In this document: positions 49,117 to 60,000 of the stretch, piece by piece
How the letters are laid out: each line of letters starts with the position of its first letter
Position numbering within the stretch: the stretch's first letter is position 1
NCBI GenBank assembly: GCA_025765615.1
Contig: JAIVFJ010000004.1
Location: 186,001 to 250,000 of the forward strand
DNA from: Zopfochytrium polystomum
Taxonomy: Eukaryota; Chytridiomycota; Chytridiomycetes; Chytridiales; Chytridiaceae
Reading direction: 5' to 3'
DNA length: 64,000 nucleotides
Made by a program: the position numbers and the translations under genes
The notes under the pieces: generated by a model
What the model was told of the DNA's origin: nothing
The model's database searches: none
Seen by the model: the letters and a program-made list of their open reading frames with translations, nothing else

Positions 49117-49669
49117 TGTTAGGCGGAACTGACTGGTTAGCAGCAAGAGGCACAAGACGGACTCAAACCTATTGTGACTGTCAGTTATCATTCTCACAAT
49201 GCCCATGGGAAAGCGAGCCACCGCCAATGAAGACCTGGGTGCTGGCTTGCGCTGATGACAAATACTCTGAGTATTAAGTGGAACAGAAACCTGGTGTCAA
49301 CAGTTTTCCTCCTCCTCTACTCAAGCAGATAATATAGGAGAGGTTTTTACCCTGTGCTGGTCACGCTTGCCTAGCAACTATTACAGCGTGTATATCATCA
49401 TCATGTATCAATTATTCATAACAGAGATTTTCTCTTTCTCTCCAAGTTGGGGAGAAGGACCACCCACAAACACACATCTCCACTTCATTCACTCCTTCCA
49501 CTCACTCACTCAGAGTAGACTGTTTACACATCAGCGCAAGCCAGTGCCCAGGTCTGCATTGGTGGTGGCTCGCTTTCCCATGGGCATTGTGAGAACGATA
49601 ACTGACAGTCACAATAGGTTCGGGTCTGTCTTGTGCTTCTTGCTGCTAACCAGTCAGTTCCGCCTAACA
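49117..49669. mobile_element. non-autonomous TIR (foldback) element, complete copy
   Basis: 553 bp starting TGTTAGGCGGAACTGACTGG and ending CCAGTCAGTTCCGCCTAACA, the exact inverse. The inverted arms extend about 140 bp. GGT flanks both sides (49114-49116, 49670-49672), a possible 3-bp duplication. No coding capacity. Inserted in the piggyBac relic. Confidence 0.85.
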
Positions 49670-49745
49670 GGTACAACAAGGATTCATTGAAAGAGCTTTT
49701 CTGCTGACGCAAAAGTTGCAAAGAATGCAAAGCCAGGTGACCATC

Positions 49746-49857
49746 TTTTTATTTTATTTTTATTTTTATTTTTTTTTATATTGTTCCAGCCCCAAAGGGC
49801 CGACAGGAAGAGAAAGCGCCATCAATGGTGAACTGTTATAGACTACGTCCAGGTATC
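49746..49857 (-). mobile_element. 5'-truncated SINE with 17-bp target duplication
   Basis: A 112-bp insert begins with a T-rich tract (a poly-A tail on the minus strand) and is flanked by AAAGCCAGGTGACCATC at 49729-49745 and 49858-49874. TATTGTTCCAGCCC and GGTGAACTGTTATAGACTA-like blocks match the longer copy at 56144-56419. Confidence 0.85.
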
Positions 49858-50250
49858 AAAGCCAGGTGACCATCGCTGGGCTATACTTCCATATTCTGAT
49901 GGCCATGTTACTGCTACAGGATTCTCAGACAAGAGAGTTTTTGACACGATCTCAACATGCGACACTCAGCATCTAACTCTGTAATATGATGGAACAAATC
50001 AACAAATAGAATGATCTGGTGGTGTTTGTTCCAAAAGCAGACAACTCTCAATCTGTTGATCCTGCCGTAAGATCACTGATTTGGTACCTCGTCCAACAAG
50101 AGCTCAATTGGAAAGCATTGCTCAGGGCTATCATCGTTTATTACTTCAGGCAGCTACGGGCTGTGTCACGAAGGGCAACGTGTCAAACGCAGACAACAAA
50201 GTATATGCATGAAGTAGATCACCCTTCCCGAAAATCACTCAAATCATAAA

Positions 50251-50707
50251 TCTCGTCGTTGGCACTTGTGACCTCTGAGATGACAAAATAATGTTGGGAG
50301 GTGCTTCGGCCCCTCGGAAGCGTAAATTCCTTAGCAGGGAGTCGCTTTTCTTACTGTTTCACAAAGACGCTCGGAAAGGTGCGGGCAACAAGCTGGTAGC
50401 TCAGCGAACGCAGACAAGTTGGGTTGGGAAGAGAATATCCTAGGTTTCGTTCAGTACAAAAATCGAATTTGGGAGACGAAGCAATCGAAGGTTTATTTTC
50501 CTACCGTATTTCTTGCTTAGATGGCCGCCCCTCCTCCTTCTCATGTGATTGAACGAAAGCGCGCTAAGCCAAGCCACCAGAAGGAAATACAAAACAAACA
50601 TGTGATAATAATAACAAACTGGTGGGGATGAAAGGCGCCAACGTCTAAAAGGGCGCCAAGCTGGCCCACCAACGACGGCGACGAAGGATGAACAGCACCA
50701 CCAAGTC
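50251..50707. other. intergenic stretch
   Basis: About 460 bp between the piggyBac relic and the securin-like gene; possibly holds the lost transposon end. No gene recognised. Confidence 0.3.
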
Positions 50708-52256
50708 TCAAAGAAACAAAAGACAGTCGGCGGGCGCGGCGGCCGGAAACTTTGTGCGCGGCTTGCTATAGTCAGTGTCCATCGACGACCACTCATCAAA
50801 GAGCGGCGGTGGCGGCGGCGCATTCACGGCGGCGCAAAGCGCATCTGTGGGAGGTTGTAGAGCAAGGACGGAAGCACGGGAATGAAGGTGTCACGGAAAC
50901 AGAGAAACAGCTTTACATAACTTGACGTACCAATGTCGGCCATCACATCGTCGGGGAGCTCCCACGCCTGCCGGCTGTCCACGCGCCGGATGGTCTCTTC
51001 GACCACGGGGTCCAACAGCACGTAGCGCGCAGACTTCGCCAGCTCGACCAGGTTCTTCACGCCTTGTTCGGTATCTTCGTCTATGCAATGCAATGGAGAT
51101 ACTGTTGATACGGGAGTGCTGAAAACACGAGAGAAAGCACGCGCAGCAATAGAGAGGAGGTTCTCACCAAAGAAGGGCATGGGCGTCACCTTGGGAGGCA
51201 TGTACTCGATATCCTCTCCGTCGTCCGCTTCTGCAACCACACCCGCAGCCGCACCGACCTCGACCTCGGTGCCGCGCCCCGCCGCCCTCACAAGCACCGC
51301 GTCGTCGACGCCCGTCCAAAACACATTCTCCACTGCCGCCGGTGCCGTCGACTTGCCTTTGCTCCCGGGCCTCGCGCCTTCCCTCCCTGCAGCGCTCGCC
51401 CGAGCCCGAGCGGACCACGACGACAAAGACGACGCCGACCTCGAACCCGTCGACGCCGACCCCGACGACGACGAGGACCCCGACGTGCGCCGCGTCCCGC
51501 CCGCCGTGTTCGGTGTGCGCATCGCAGCGACCGGCGTCACGCGGCCTAGCCGCGACGGCCCGGCGGCGGCCGGCTTGCGCGCCGTCGTCGTCGCGACATG
51601 CACGACCGGCTTTGCAACCGTCCGCACCTTTGCTGACCCCGCCGCCGCCGTCCCAGCAACACCAACAGCGGCGCCGCGGAACGGTGTCTTGGTGCCGTTG
51701 GTGATTTCCTGCAGTCCCGGCGCGCGCGGCGGCGCTGCCGGGGCGGCCGACGCTGCTTGCTTGGACGCTTTTGCCGTCCCGGGTGCGACGGCGGCCGCGA
51801 CGCCATTGATGCCGGGCTTGATGGATCCCAGTAGCACGGTTCGTGGCGCCGTCGTCGTTGCGGCGGGATCAAAGAGCTTTTGCGCGGCAGGTGTGAGCGT
51901 CGCGCCTTCATCGTTTTGGGGCGAGGTTGTGTGTGTGTGTGTGTGTGTGTGGCGCGTGTTGTGGGTGGTGTTTGTGGGTGATGGAGAGGGGGAGGGAAAG
52001 GCCTGATTTAGAGCGACGGTCGTGGACGACGGCCCATAGCGTTTGAGCTTTTGCTAGCATGGGCGCAGGCACTAAGCAGGCATTTACTCTTCAAGGCCGA
52101 TGTCAAGGCCGCATTCTTTGCGAGGGAGGCTGGCGCCGCAAACTGCTTTGCGCCGATGGGCAGCTTGAACGGGGTGTTCTCCTTCTCGTGATTGTTCTGA
52201 TGAAGCTGCTGCTGCTGCTGCTGTTGCTGCTGCAAGGCGGCGACGAGCCGGCTCAT
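50708..52256 (-). CDS. KEN-box protein, possible securin
   Basis: Four exons, 52256-52088, 51905-51168, 51080-50931 and 50844-50708, give an exact 397-residue frame. Near the N terminus a Gln9 run is followed by HEKENTPFK, a KEN degradation box, and later RTVLLGS fits an RxxL destruction box. A long Ala/Ser/Arg-rich low-complexity region follows, with LQEITNGTKTPF. Then comes DIEYMPPKVTPMPFFDED, which resembles the separase-binding segment I recall for fungal securins (acidic-E-Y-x-P-P), and an acidic helix-like C-terminal part ending PPPPPLFDEWSSMD.... Securins inhibit separase until APC/C degradation. Securin is my best guess; a different APC/C substrate is possible. The first intron contains a GT microsatellite. 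Confidence 0.55.
51925..51950 (+). repeat. (GT)n microsatellite in intron
   Basis: About 24 bp of GT repeats within the first intron (51906-52087) of the securin-like gene. Confidence 0.9.
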
Positions 52257-52487
52257 GGCGGCGTTGACGTCGGTCGCGATGAGTTAGTTCCGTTGACCTT
52301 TCACGAGTTTGCTGTTTCTGCCCTTCTTCTCTTTTTTTTTTTGCACTCTAATGGAACCGCTTTCTTTGCCAACCAAGATGGCGCGGAGTTTCAAAAATTA
52401 CAAAAAGAGAGACAAAAAGAGTGAAGAAACGGATCAAATCAACACAACACGATAAAACTCGAGACAGGCAGAAAAAAGAAACAAGCT

Positions 52488-54235
52488 CTACTGCATGCGC
52501 TCGGCCTCCAGCTGCCGGCGCATACGCTCTATCTCCTCGACCATTTGCTGGCGCTTGGCATTCAACTGCTCCTCGCGTTCCCTGTTTCGAACAAAGTGCA
52601 TGAGCAAACTACTGCTGACCATAGAACCAATCTGTTGCGACTTACCGCAGCTCTGCTTCCTTCTCGCGGACCTTTGCGACGAACTTTTGGCGCATCTCGT
52701 CTTCCTTCTTCTGCATCTCCTCCGCCAACGAGCGCTTCGCCGTTTCGATGCGAGTCTCGTAGAAGTCGTCTGACGCAAGGAAAGAGTCTGGACGCCCGCC
52801 TTTACCACGGATCTGCGATGAGCGGTACTGCGCGTAGTGGATGTTGTGGGACGTCTCGATCAAATCCTGGAGGTTCGTCCTGTTTGTTTTCGATGGATTT
52901 TGATAAGCCTTCAAATTCGAATTCAAATTAGGACCCTGTCGCACCGAATCAGAAGCTCCCGAAGGTGGACAAAGTCGCAATGCTTCTCGTTCTCAACTAG
53001 TATGTTTTCAAGATCAGACAGGTTGTCGCAACGTTCTTGACGCTCCAAAATTACCTTCGACGACGCCCCAACGGTAGGAGCGGCCACGAACTTTCTTTCC
53101 AGCAACATCGACGTAGTCTTCACTGCCGACCACAGAGAAGGGCATGAACCGCTGGAAGGAAAGTCTCACATATCAGGAGGAGCTGGGAGACATCAACACT
53201 TCCTCACCTCGATTTCAGGTACATTCTCACGGTCTTCAGCGTGGTGAGACGGGTAGACACGGATATCGTGCCTCTCAAAGTCCTTGAGGATCTGGTTCGT
53301 ACACAAAATTAATACTCATATTTACCAGCAGACTCTCTGATCATACCGCCTTCTTGTACGCCGCGACTTCCTCGGGCATCAAGGCATCAGCCTTCGCGAT
53401 GACGGGGACGACATTGACTTTGGTGCAGAGGCGCTGCATGAACTCAATGTCCAAGTCTCGAAGACTGGAACAGTATGTTAAGATAGGCTTAAAGTGACAG
53501 CGAGATAAATAGGAGGAAGCTGACCCGTGCTTGCCCGTGGGAGGGATGAAGTAAATCAAAGCGTGCACTCGAGTGTCGAGAATGTCCTTGCGCATTTCCT
53601 GGCTGCGCTCTGCTTGCAGGTATCTTTCATACTGAGCATCGATGTAATCCAGGACGGGCTGGAAGTTTGTTTCGCGGTTAAGCTGGTCACCGAAACCGGG
53701 AGTGTCCACGACAGTGAGGTGCAGGGTGACACCGTCCTCAATGAGCTCTGGAGGCGAGCGAGCCAGTCAGAAAAAAAAATGGGATTGGGAAGATCTCCGA
53801 CGCTCACCGTAGGTGGTGGGAGTGATTGCAACCGTCTTCAAGGCAGACAAGTTCTTCTGAACCTTCTGATCGTTGAGCGGGGCGTTGAAGAGAGTGTTCA
53901 TGAAGGTGGTCTTGCCAAGGCCGGACTCTCCTGCTCAGTTTTTTCAGCCGATATCAACGATAAACAGCGCCGATAAACTCTGCAGACTGAAAGAATATCT
54001 CACCGACAACCATAATGTTGAAGATGTACGGTCTCCTCTTCGACCTTCGCACACGTTGGATGGGAAGGTGGCCGATTCCGAGGGGCTCCGAGAGTCGAGC
54101 AGTGAAGGATTTGGGGAGCTTCCACGGCCCAGGGTCGTTGAAGCGGCCGCGGAACTGAAGGGCGTATTCCTACCGGAAGAACAATTGCAGCAAAAGAGCA
54201 CGGTAAGCGACGAAAGCGAGAGTGAGTCATGGGCG
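52488..54235 (-). CDS. septin GTPase
   Basis: Filament-forming GTPase of the Cdc3/10/11/12 family, used in cytokinesis and cell shape. Multi-exon on the minus strand. [13 protein letters not shown] splices to [15 protein letters not shown] (P-loop, G1), then [12 protein letters not shown] (G3), [25 protein letters not shown] with [18 protein letters not shown] (G4, AKAD), [14 protein letters not shown] septin element, [20 protein letters not shown], and a C-terminal coiled coil ([38 protein letters not shown]) ending in ERMQ at 52488. The polybasic stretch RVRRSKRRP lies just before G1 and binds membrane lipids in the family. The start is uncertain; a segment [10 protein letters not shown] begins after an AG near 54183, with a small first exon upstream. 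Confidence 0.88.
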
Positions 54236-54444
54236 GATCTCGATGGGTCCTTCGCAAGGGTATGCCGTTGGGATCATCCATCGGGCAGGGTAAGGGAATC
54301 CGAGCTGGACGCAGGCAGCCGCCCGGGATCCCTCGACGCAACACCCACCAAAGGCATGATGAATGATCTTTTTCACAAAGAAAAATTTCTCCAAGACCGA
54401 CCAATCAGCAGCCAGAACCAGCCAACAGTATAGTATTATTATCG

Positions 54445-55220
54445 TCATTCATTGGGAACCCCTTTGTGTTCAACGTCAGCCTCCGCCGCTGGCGCCGTTG
54501 TCGCTGGCGGCCCCTGCCTCGCTGGTGCTCCCTTGGCGCCCTTAAAGTAGAGGTTCGCGGGCAGCCGCTGCTGCGCGGCGAGCTTCCAGAAGAGGGCCTC
54601 CACAGGGTCTGCGTCGGAAAACTCATTGCGCGGCGTTCGCGGTGCGTTCCGCACTGCGCTGATCAGCGAGCGCACGTCCACAATGTTGGTGATGTCCGCG
54701 TTGCCCAGATGAACTCCCTTGAACTCTTTTTGCACCTCGGAGAGAACCTGGTCGTAAAAATGGAGCGTCTCTTGTTAGAAAATCCCCGAAGATGCTCGCT
54801 TTGGTGCAATTTCCCACCCGAAACTTGATCGACAGAGAGGTGAACTTGTAGTTTGTCCATTCAGCGCCAAGGTCCTTCCGAGAAACATGCCGGCTCAAAA
54901 TCTCCTTCACCTTCTCGTACTCGTCGGTGCGCAAAGCCCTGTGCCGCAAAGCACTGCTAGAAAGTTGAGTGCAAAGGAGAGGGAGGAGTGAGCGGGGTTG
55001 TAGGTTCGCCAGACCGCCGTCCACACGAACCTTGCCGCAGCAGTGGGCTGACTTTTTTTCAACTCCCGATTCTCCGGCCCCGTCGGCGCTGCAGAAGTTG
55101 CCAGCCGTCTCGATCTCTGAGCAAGGCAAGCCACACGCTGAACTGTTGGATTTGCTGAACACCACAGGTGGAGTTTTGCTGCAGACTCCAGCCTCAACCG
55201 GCACAGGCGCGACCGGGTGA
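54445..55220 (-). CDS. unrecognised conserved-looking gene
   Basis: The last two exons are clear: …LRHRALRTDEYEKVKEILSR with EWTNYKFTSLSIKFR, intron 54748-54817, then VLSEVQKEFKGVHLGNADIT, NIVDVRSLISAVRN and an Ala/Pro-rich tail ending at 54445. An upstream exon up to about 55220 is Ser/Ala/Cys-rich, joined through an intron ending at 54954. The start codon is not resolved. Regular helices with few low-complexity stretches suggest a real, compact domain, but I know no family for it. It lies head-to-head with the WWK repeat gene and close to the septin. Confidence 0.5.
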
Positions 55221-55304
55221 TGAGCGGCATTGGACAAGTCAAGATTCCTTCACTAATAGTGGCCAGACATCTGGCAGTGGGTTTCTGACAAGAGCGGGGA
55301 CCAG

Positions 55305-56146
55305 ATGCCTTCCCCCACTGTGAACTCCATCTCGGTTTCCTGCCCCCACTCGAGCGTTTCCACGGAAAACGGTCACGTATCGGTCTTGCAATGGTGGAAG
55401 GATAGAGGTGCGCATCTGGACCGCACATGGTTATGGATGGACATCGCATCTGCGTGCGGCCAACTGTTCCATGGAATGGTGGAAAGAGAATGCGGACGAC
55501 GTTACACGCACCTACTCGGAGGCTGGAATGGATCGGGCGAGCAGGAACGGCCATGTCGACGCGCTTAGATGGTGGAAAGAGAGTGGCTTGCTGTTGAGAT
55601 ATTCAGCGGGTGCTTTGACTGAAGCGAGCCGGAATGGCCACGCTCGTGTTCTGCAGTGGTGGCTTGACAGTGGCCTTGCGCTTGTCTATGACAGTGCGGC
55701 GGTAGATTCCGCAAGCAAAGCTGGAAAAGTTGAGGCGCTCCAGTGGTGGAAGAAGTGCGGGCTGAAGTTGGCGTTCTCGCACGTTGCTCTGGAAGCTGCG
55801 AGTGAGCACGGACATGTATCAGTGCTCAATTGGTGGAAAGAGAGTGGGCTGGAGCTCAAGTACACTGCAACAGCCATGGACCGTGCCAGCAGCGTTGGGG
55901 CCATATCGGTTCTTCAGTGGTGGAAGGACAGCGGGCTCCCCATGAAGTACTCATCCAGCGCTGTGTTGTGGGCCAAAAGTCGGAAACTTGAAAGCGTTTT
56001 GGACTGGTGGAAGTCGATTGGGTTCTCCCAGTCATTTGAGCAGAGTCAGTACCGCCTGTCACGCGCTGAGCGAGATTGGTTGGTCGAATGGATGCAGGAA
56101 GCAGCCACGGTACCAGTAGCTCCTTCGTATGTTCGAATAAGATTTT
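55305..56146 (+). CDS. WWK-type ankyrin-like repeat protein
   Basis: At least seven units of about 33 residues with the pattern A(S)xxGHVxVLQWWKxSGL.L.Y...A. Examples are ENGHVSVLQWWKDRGAHL, ASRNGHVDALRWWKESGL, ASEHGHVSVLNWWKESGLEL and ASSVGAISVLQWWKDSGLPM. They are degenerate ankyrin-like repeats abundant in chytrid proteomes and likely form a protein-binding solenoid. The first unit is in another frame; one surplus base near 55475 (CTGTTCC) separates them. The C terminus continues LSRAERDWLVEWMQEAATVP and the frame runs into a SINE inserted at 56144, which supplies new terminal residues. Without the SINE the frame would stop a few codons later. Confidence 0.75.
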
Positions 56147-56419
56147 TTTTTATTTTATATTGTTCCAGCCCTGAAGGGCCGACGGGAAGAGAAAGAGCCA
56201 TCAACAGTGAACTGTTATAGACTATGTCCAGGTATCGCCTCAGTAAACCCACCCCATGCACTACGGACTTACAGGGTTGTCAGGCATCTCCACGGCACCA
56301 CTCCTTGTATACTCTTTCTTGTTGCCTTCAACAGCTGGCGTCGTGACTTGAGCCCTGGGCCTTCAGTGACAGATACCCAGACCCCCCATGCTTTCCCAGC
56401 TAGGCTCTTGTGAGGGGCC
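56144..56419 (-). mobile_element. full-length tRNA-like SINE
   Basis: The 276-bp insert has a T-rich left end (poly-A tail of the minus strand). It is flanked by TATGTTCGAATAAGAT (56128-56143) and TATGTTCGAATACGAT (56420-56435), a 16-bp duplication with one mismatch. On the minus strand the 5' end contains GAGCCTAGCTGGGAAAGC and GGGCTCAAGTCA, at A-box and B-box-like spacing. Shares its 3' half with 49746-49857. Confidence 0.75.
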
Positions 56420-56420
56420 T

Positions 56421-56870
56421 ATGTTCGAATACGATAACTTTGTACTACGAATAGCCTCCCGTAAATTTCACCCTCTGAACGCGGCCACTTGCTCGAAATC
56501 TCTTCAAACCCAAACAGGGGGAGATATGCAGGTGTCCTCCGCAATCCCGCAGGCGACTGAAGTCATTGGCGAGGAGAAGATTGGACACAAGATGCTGCAG
56601 AACCTCGGCTGAGGTAATTTTCGAAGGCGCTGCCTCTCGCACTTGCATTTTTTGTGTTTGGGGGCGAACCATCACGATGCTTGCTTATTGGCAGGCGAGG
56701 GTCTTGGCGCGAGAAAGAATGAAATTGTCGCGCTGATCCAAGCGGAAGGGTACGCGAAAGGGGTGGGTGTCGGCAGCTTAAGTTCGGGAGGTGGTTCCAG
56801 CGAGATTGGGTGGCGAAAGTATTGTTACAGCAAAGAAAACTTGGCCGACGGTGGCCTTCGGGGCGTTTTT
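56421..56870 (+). pseudogene. G-patch domain gene, apparently degenerate
   Basis: Exon 1 ends EEKIGHKMLQNLG then TGA G; a GT..AG intron 56614-56694 leads to GEGLGARKNEIVALIQAEGY and AKGVGVGS. These are the two halves of a G-patch (RNA-helicase cofactor motif), but the conserved Trp position after LG is a TGA and two residues seem missing. A damaged gene, a sequence error or an undetected splice choice would all fit. No RNA-binding domain was found upstream. Confidence 0.4.
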
Positions 56871-57071
56871 TTTTTCTTCCTCCCCTTCTTATCAGTGGTA
56901 GGCAAACCCCGAAATGAGGAGGAGGGGACTTGGCCACAGATGCAGCACGGAACCAAACCTTCGCACGGGCTCCGCCGCCGAGCAATTGGTCGTCCCTCCA
57001 TTTAAGTTCGCTATTTGGAGAATGCATTCCCCAAGCCAACGTGCGACACAATGTTATGTATTTCTGTTTCT

Positions 57072-60000
57072 CTAACTGTCTCCGGCCATATCCTCCTCAT
57101 CGTCGTCCTCGTCCCCCTGGTTCTCATCCTCCTGGTCTTCCTCATCCTGCTCTGGCGATCTTTCCCGCTCCCTCACGGCATCCGCGGACGACTCGCCACC
57201 TGTGCCAGCGCCAGGTTCCCCAGGAGGAGCCACAATCGCCGCCGCAGCCGCAGTCGCCGCGGCCTCAGCCTCGCCACGCAACCGCTTCTGCTCGCGCATA
57301 AACGCAACCTGCTCCTGAATCATCTGGTGCACGTACGCCCCCATGTGCGCCACGTCCGCGATTTCGTACGCCGAGTCCGCGTCTTCGGCCTCCCATCGTC
57401 CCTTGTGGCCCTTCTGCACCACGCCGGCGTTCTGGACGCCGACCGGCCGCGCAAACTTGGAGCCCCAAATCTCGCCGCCGCGCAGCCACAGCGAGTGGCT
57501 GGGCCGCTCGAGCAGCCGCTGGAACGCAGGACGGAGCTCCACGCACGTTTCAAACAGCTTTAGCCGGCAGAAGACGTAGAGCCCGAGCCGCGCGCGGGAT
57601 AGCGCGACAATCAGGCGGCGCAAATCGCGCAGGTGGCCGACGGTCTTTGTTCGAACCAACGACAGAAGCACGTAGTCACTCTGCTGGCCCTGGAACTTGT
57701 CGACGGTGGACACGCTCAGGGGAAGTCCAAAGAGAGGGTTCCAGCGGCATCTCTTCTCCAAAACATCTTCAATTAGCGCTTTTTGGCCGTTGTACGTCGT
57801 CAAGATTGCAATTCGCTTTGCCGGGTATCTGCACGAGGACAAAAGAATCACAAAAGAACGCATTAGACATACAAAATTAAGGAAAAACCAAAGCAGGAAA
57901 ACCTACCCCAAGAGCCGCATATACTGGTAGGTTGCGACTACATATTCGGCTTCACCCAGATTTTGGATAAAGTGAGGAATGGGCTCAGTTTCACCAGCCC
58001 CGTTGAAGTCTCCAACGTCGACCACTTGGTAGTCGAACGCAAACCCGGGATTGGCCAATTTATACTCGGAGGTGTCCAAAACACTGTCCAAGTCGTTAAG
58101 ACCAGGATATCTCCATCTAAAGAGATCCGCAATGTTTTTTCGACATCGACCTTGCATGTCGAGGGTGTGCGTTGGTACGCCGAGGCGGATAAACCTGGCA
58201 AACATCGATTGCTCCATGTTGCCATATCGCTGGAACGCCATATTCTTTACAACCGGCGGGAGCTGATTGTGATCTCCGATCATCACTACTCGCTTCAGCC
58301 TCGATTCACCGGTCTCCTGATCCGGAGACTGCAGGAGCAGCGGAATGAATGTTTCGACCTCCAAGATTTGCGCTGCTTCTTCCATAATCACGTTTTCGTA
58401 CCGAAATCCCATTGCAACGAGTTCGCGCCGCTTGATCGCAGCATGGGTGCATGTGAGAGCAACGATCTTTGCTTCTTTTACAAGGAGATAGTTGCTGCGA
58501 TCGTGATTGCTGCGGAGTAGCTCGAACGCGCGAATCTCCTCCAACTCATCAAATATATTGCGGAGGTGCTTGTAGCATCCTTCGGCTATTTCCAGCGCCT
58601 CGGACCGTGAAGCTTGTGTAGGGAATAGCGGTTGGGGCGCGTTGGCGAAAAACATATGAAATGGGAAATTGCTTGCGACGTCAGCCGATTCCGATGATAC
58701 GGCGTGCCTAAACGCATTCCAACGACTTTGAATGTGGTACGAGAAGAAGTACCCTGCTGTTTCACAGGAACTGCTGTGAGCGCCGTCAACGCCGAGACTT
58801 CGAACCAGCCTCTCAACTTCTGAAAGAAGATGGATTCGTTTTTCCAAAAATGAGTTCACTCGGCCATACTTTCCCCAGTCTCCTTCCAGTTCATCCATGC
58901 CATGTCCAAGCCGAAGAATGTGACGAGGGTCGATATCGAGTCCAACGATTTTCTCAAATAGCTGATTAAGTGCTTGGTTCGAATGCGTTATCAATAAAGT
59001 GTGTTCTTCAGGGTAGTTATGGTAAAGGTTGGCAATAGTTTGGATGGCCACGTCAGTCTTGCCGGTTCCAGGAGGACCCACAATAAGAGTCAAGCCAGGG
59101 CTCATCCCAGAGTGAATAGCGTTGACTGGCCAAAGTCGCACGTTAGCCAAACAAGTTCAAACAAGTTGGTTAAGTCCAACGTACTTTGCGTGGGAGTAAA
59201 ACGAATCATATTTCTCTTCGGCACGTCATCCAAGTACGGCCCATTGTTGTCAATTGCATAGGTGTGGGCCAGTACTGTTCCCTTTTCCAATTCAGGTAGC
59301 TCAAGAGATGAAAATTTACGCTTCCTTCGGAGAATTGTTGACACAGCATCGTCCCCAGGTTCATGCGAATAAGCGCTCGAAGAGAACGTAAGGACATATG
59401 GTGGGTCAAATGATGCATTCTTCTCCGCCGAAACGACATTCTGCGAGGAACTGATTGTTTAGTTTTCAGGCATTAGTAGCTTCATAACTTACCATCGTTG
59501 GGAAGCTATCCTTTAGATGTTCCCAGTCGAGAAACGTATCTCGAAAGTCCAGTCGCATAACAGGGTGCTCTGCATTTTCACGCGTGACACTAGCAGGATC
59601 GCCGTAACCCAAAAACACATCTTGTAACCAGTCGGGCACCACAATTTCGCTCTGCATAAGATCGCGAATAGTTTCGAGCACTGCCTTGAAATTGTTTTCT
59701 TGCGGCTTCCGCCGAATGAGGAGATTTAAGGACTCGTAAACATCATCTATCTCCTTCGCTTGAACTCGCTGCATGTCAGAATAGTATTGGTGTGGGTCAA
59801 GCAGTACACGCAGAGATCTTCTACTTGATTGCTGTTTGATCTCGCGACTGATGCCAAAGTCGTCAATGGGTTGGCCGTTCCATCCAAGGAGGTCTAAAAT
59901 TTCACATCCGCGGACGTATTTGATTCCGTACTTTCTGCAAAAGCCTGGTCCTGTCGTAATATCTTCGTCCCCGCGCAAATCAGGATGCATTTGGATTGTT

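Larger units (their letters stand above)
47878..50250 (+). mobile_element. degenerate piggyBac-like transposon
   Basis: The left end is TTAA (47878-47881) followed by CCCTTTAAGGGCC, and then subterminal GCCGCTAGTGGCACG and GCCAAGTGGCACGCC repeats. A TTAA target and CCCTTT start are typical of piggyBac. Internal protein remnants include FDLVWNEPIQKRIVAYTNIN, which resembles the transposase segment before the DDE domain, an acidic FDFDSDEDEKSH, and later HRWAILPYSDGHVTATGFSD. Frames are broken throughout, and two other elements are inserted (49117-49669 and 49746-49857). The right terminus was not found. Not a functional transposase. Confidence 0.55.

Noticed and set aside
51083..52006. 307-residue plus-strand frame opposite the securin-like gene
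   Set aside because: It is the GC-rich shadow of the minus-strand gene, whose four exons close exactly with good splice sites.
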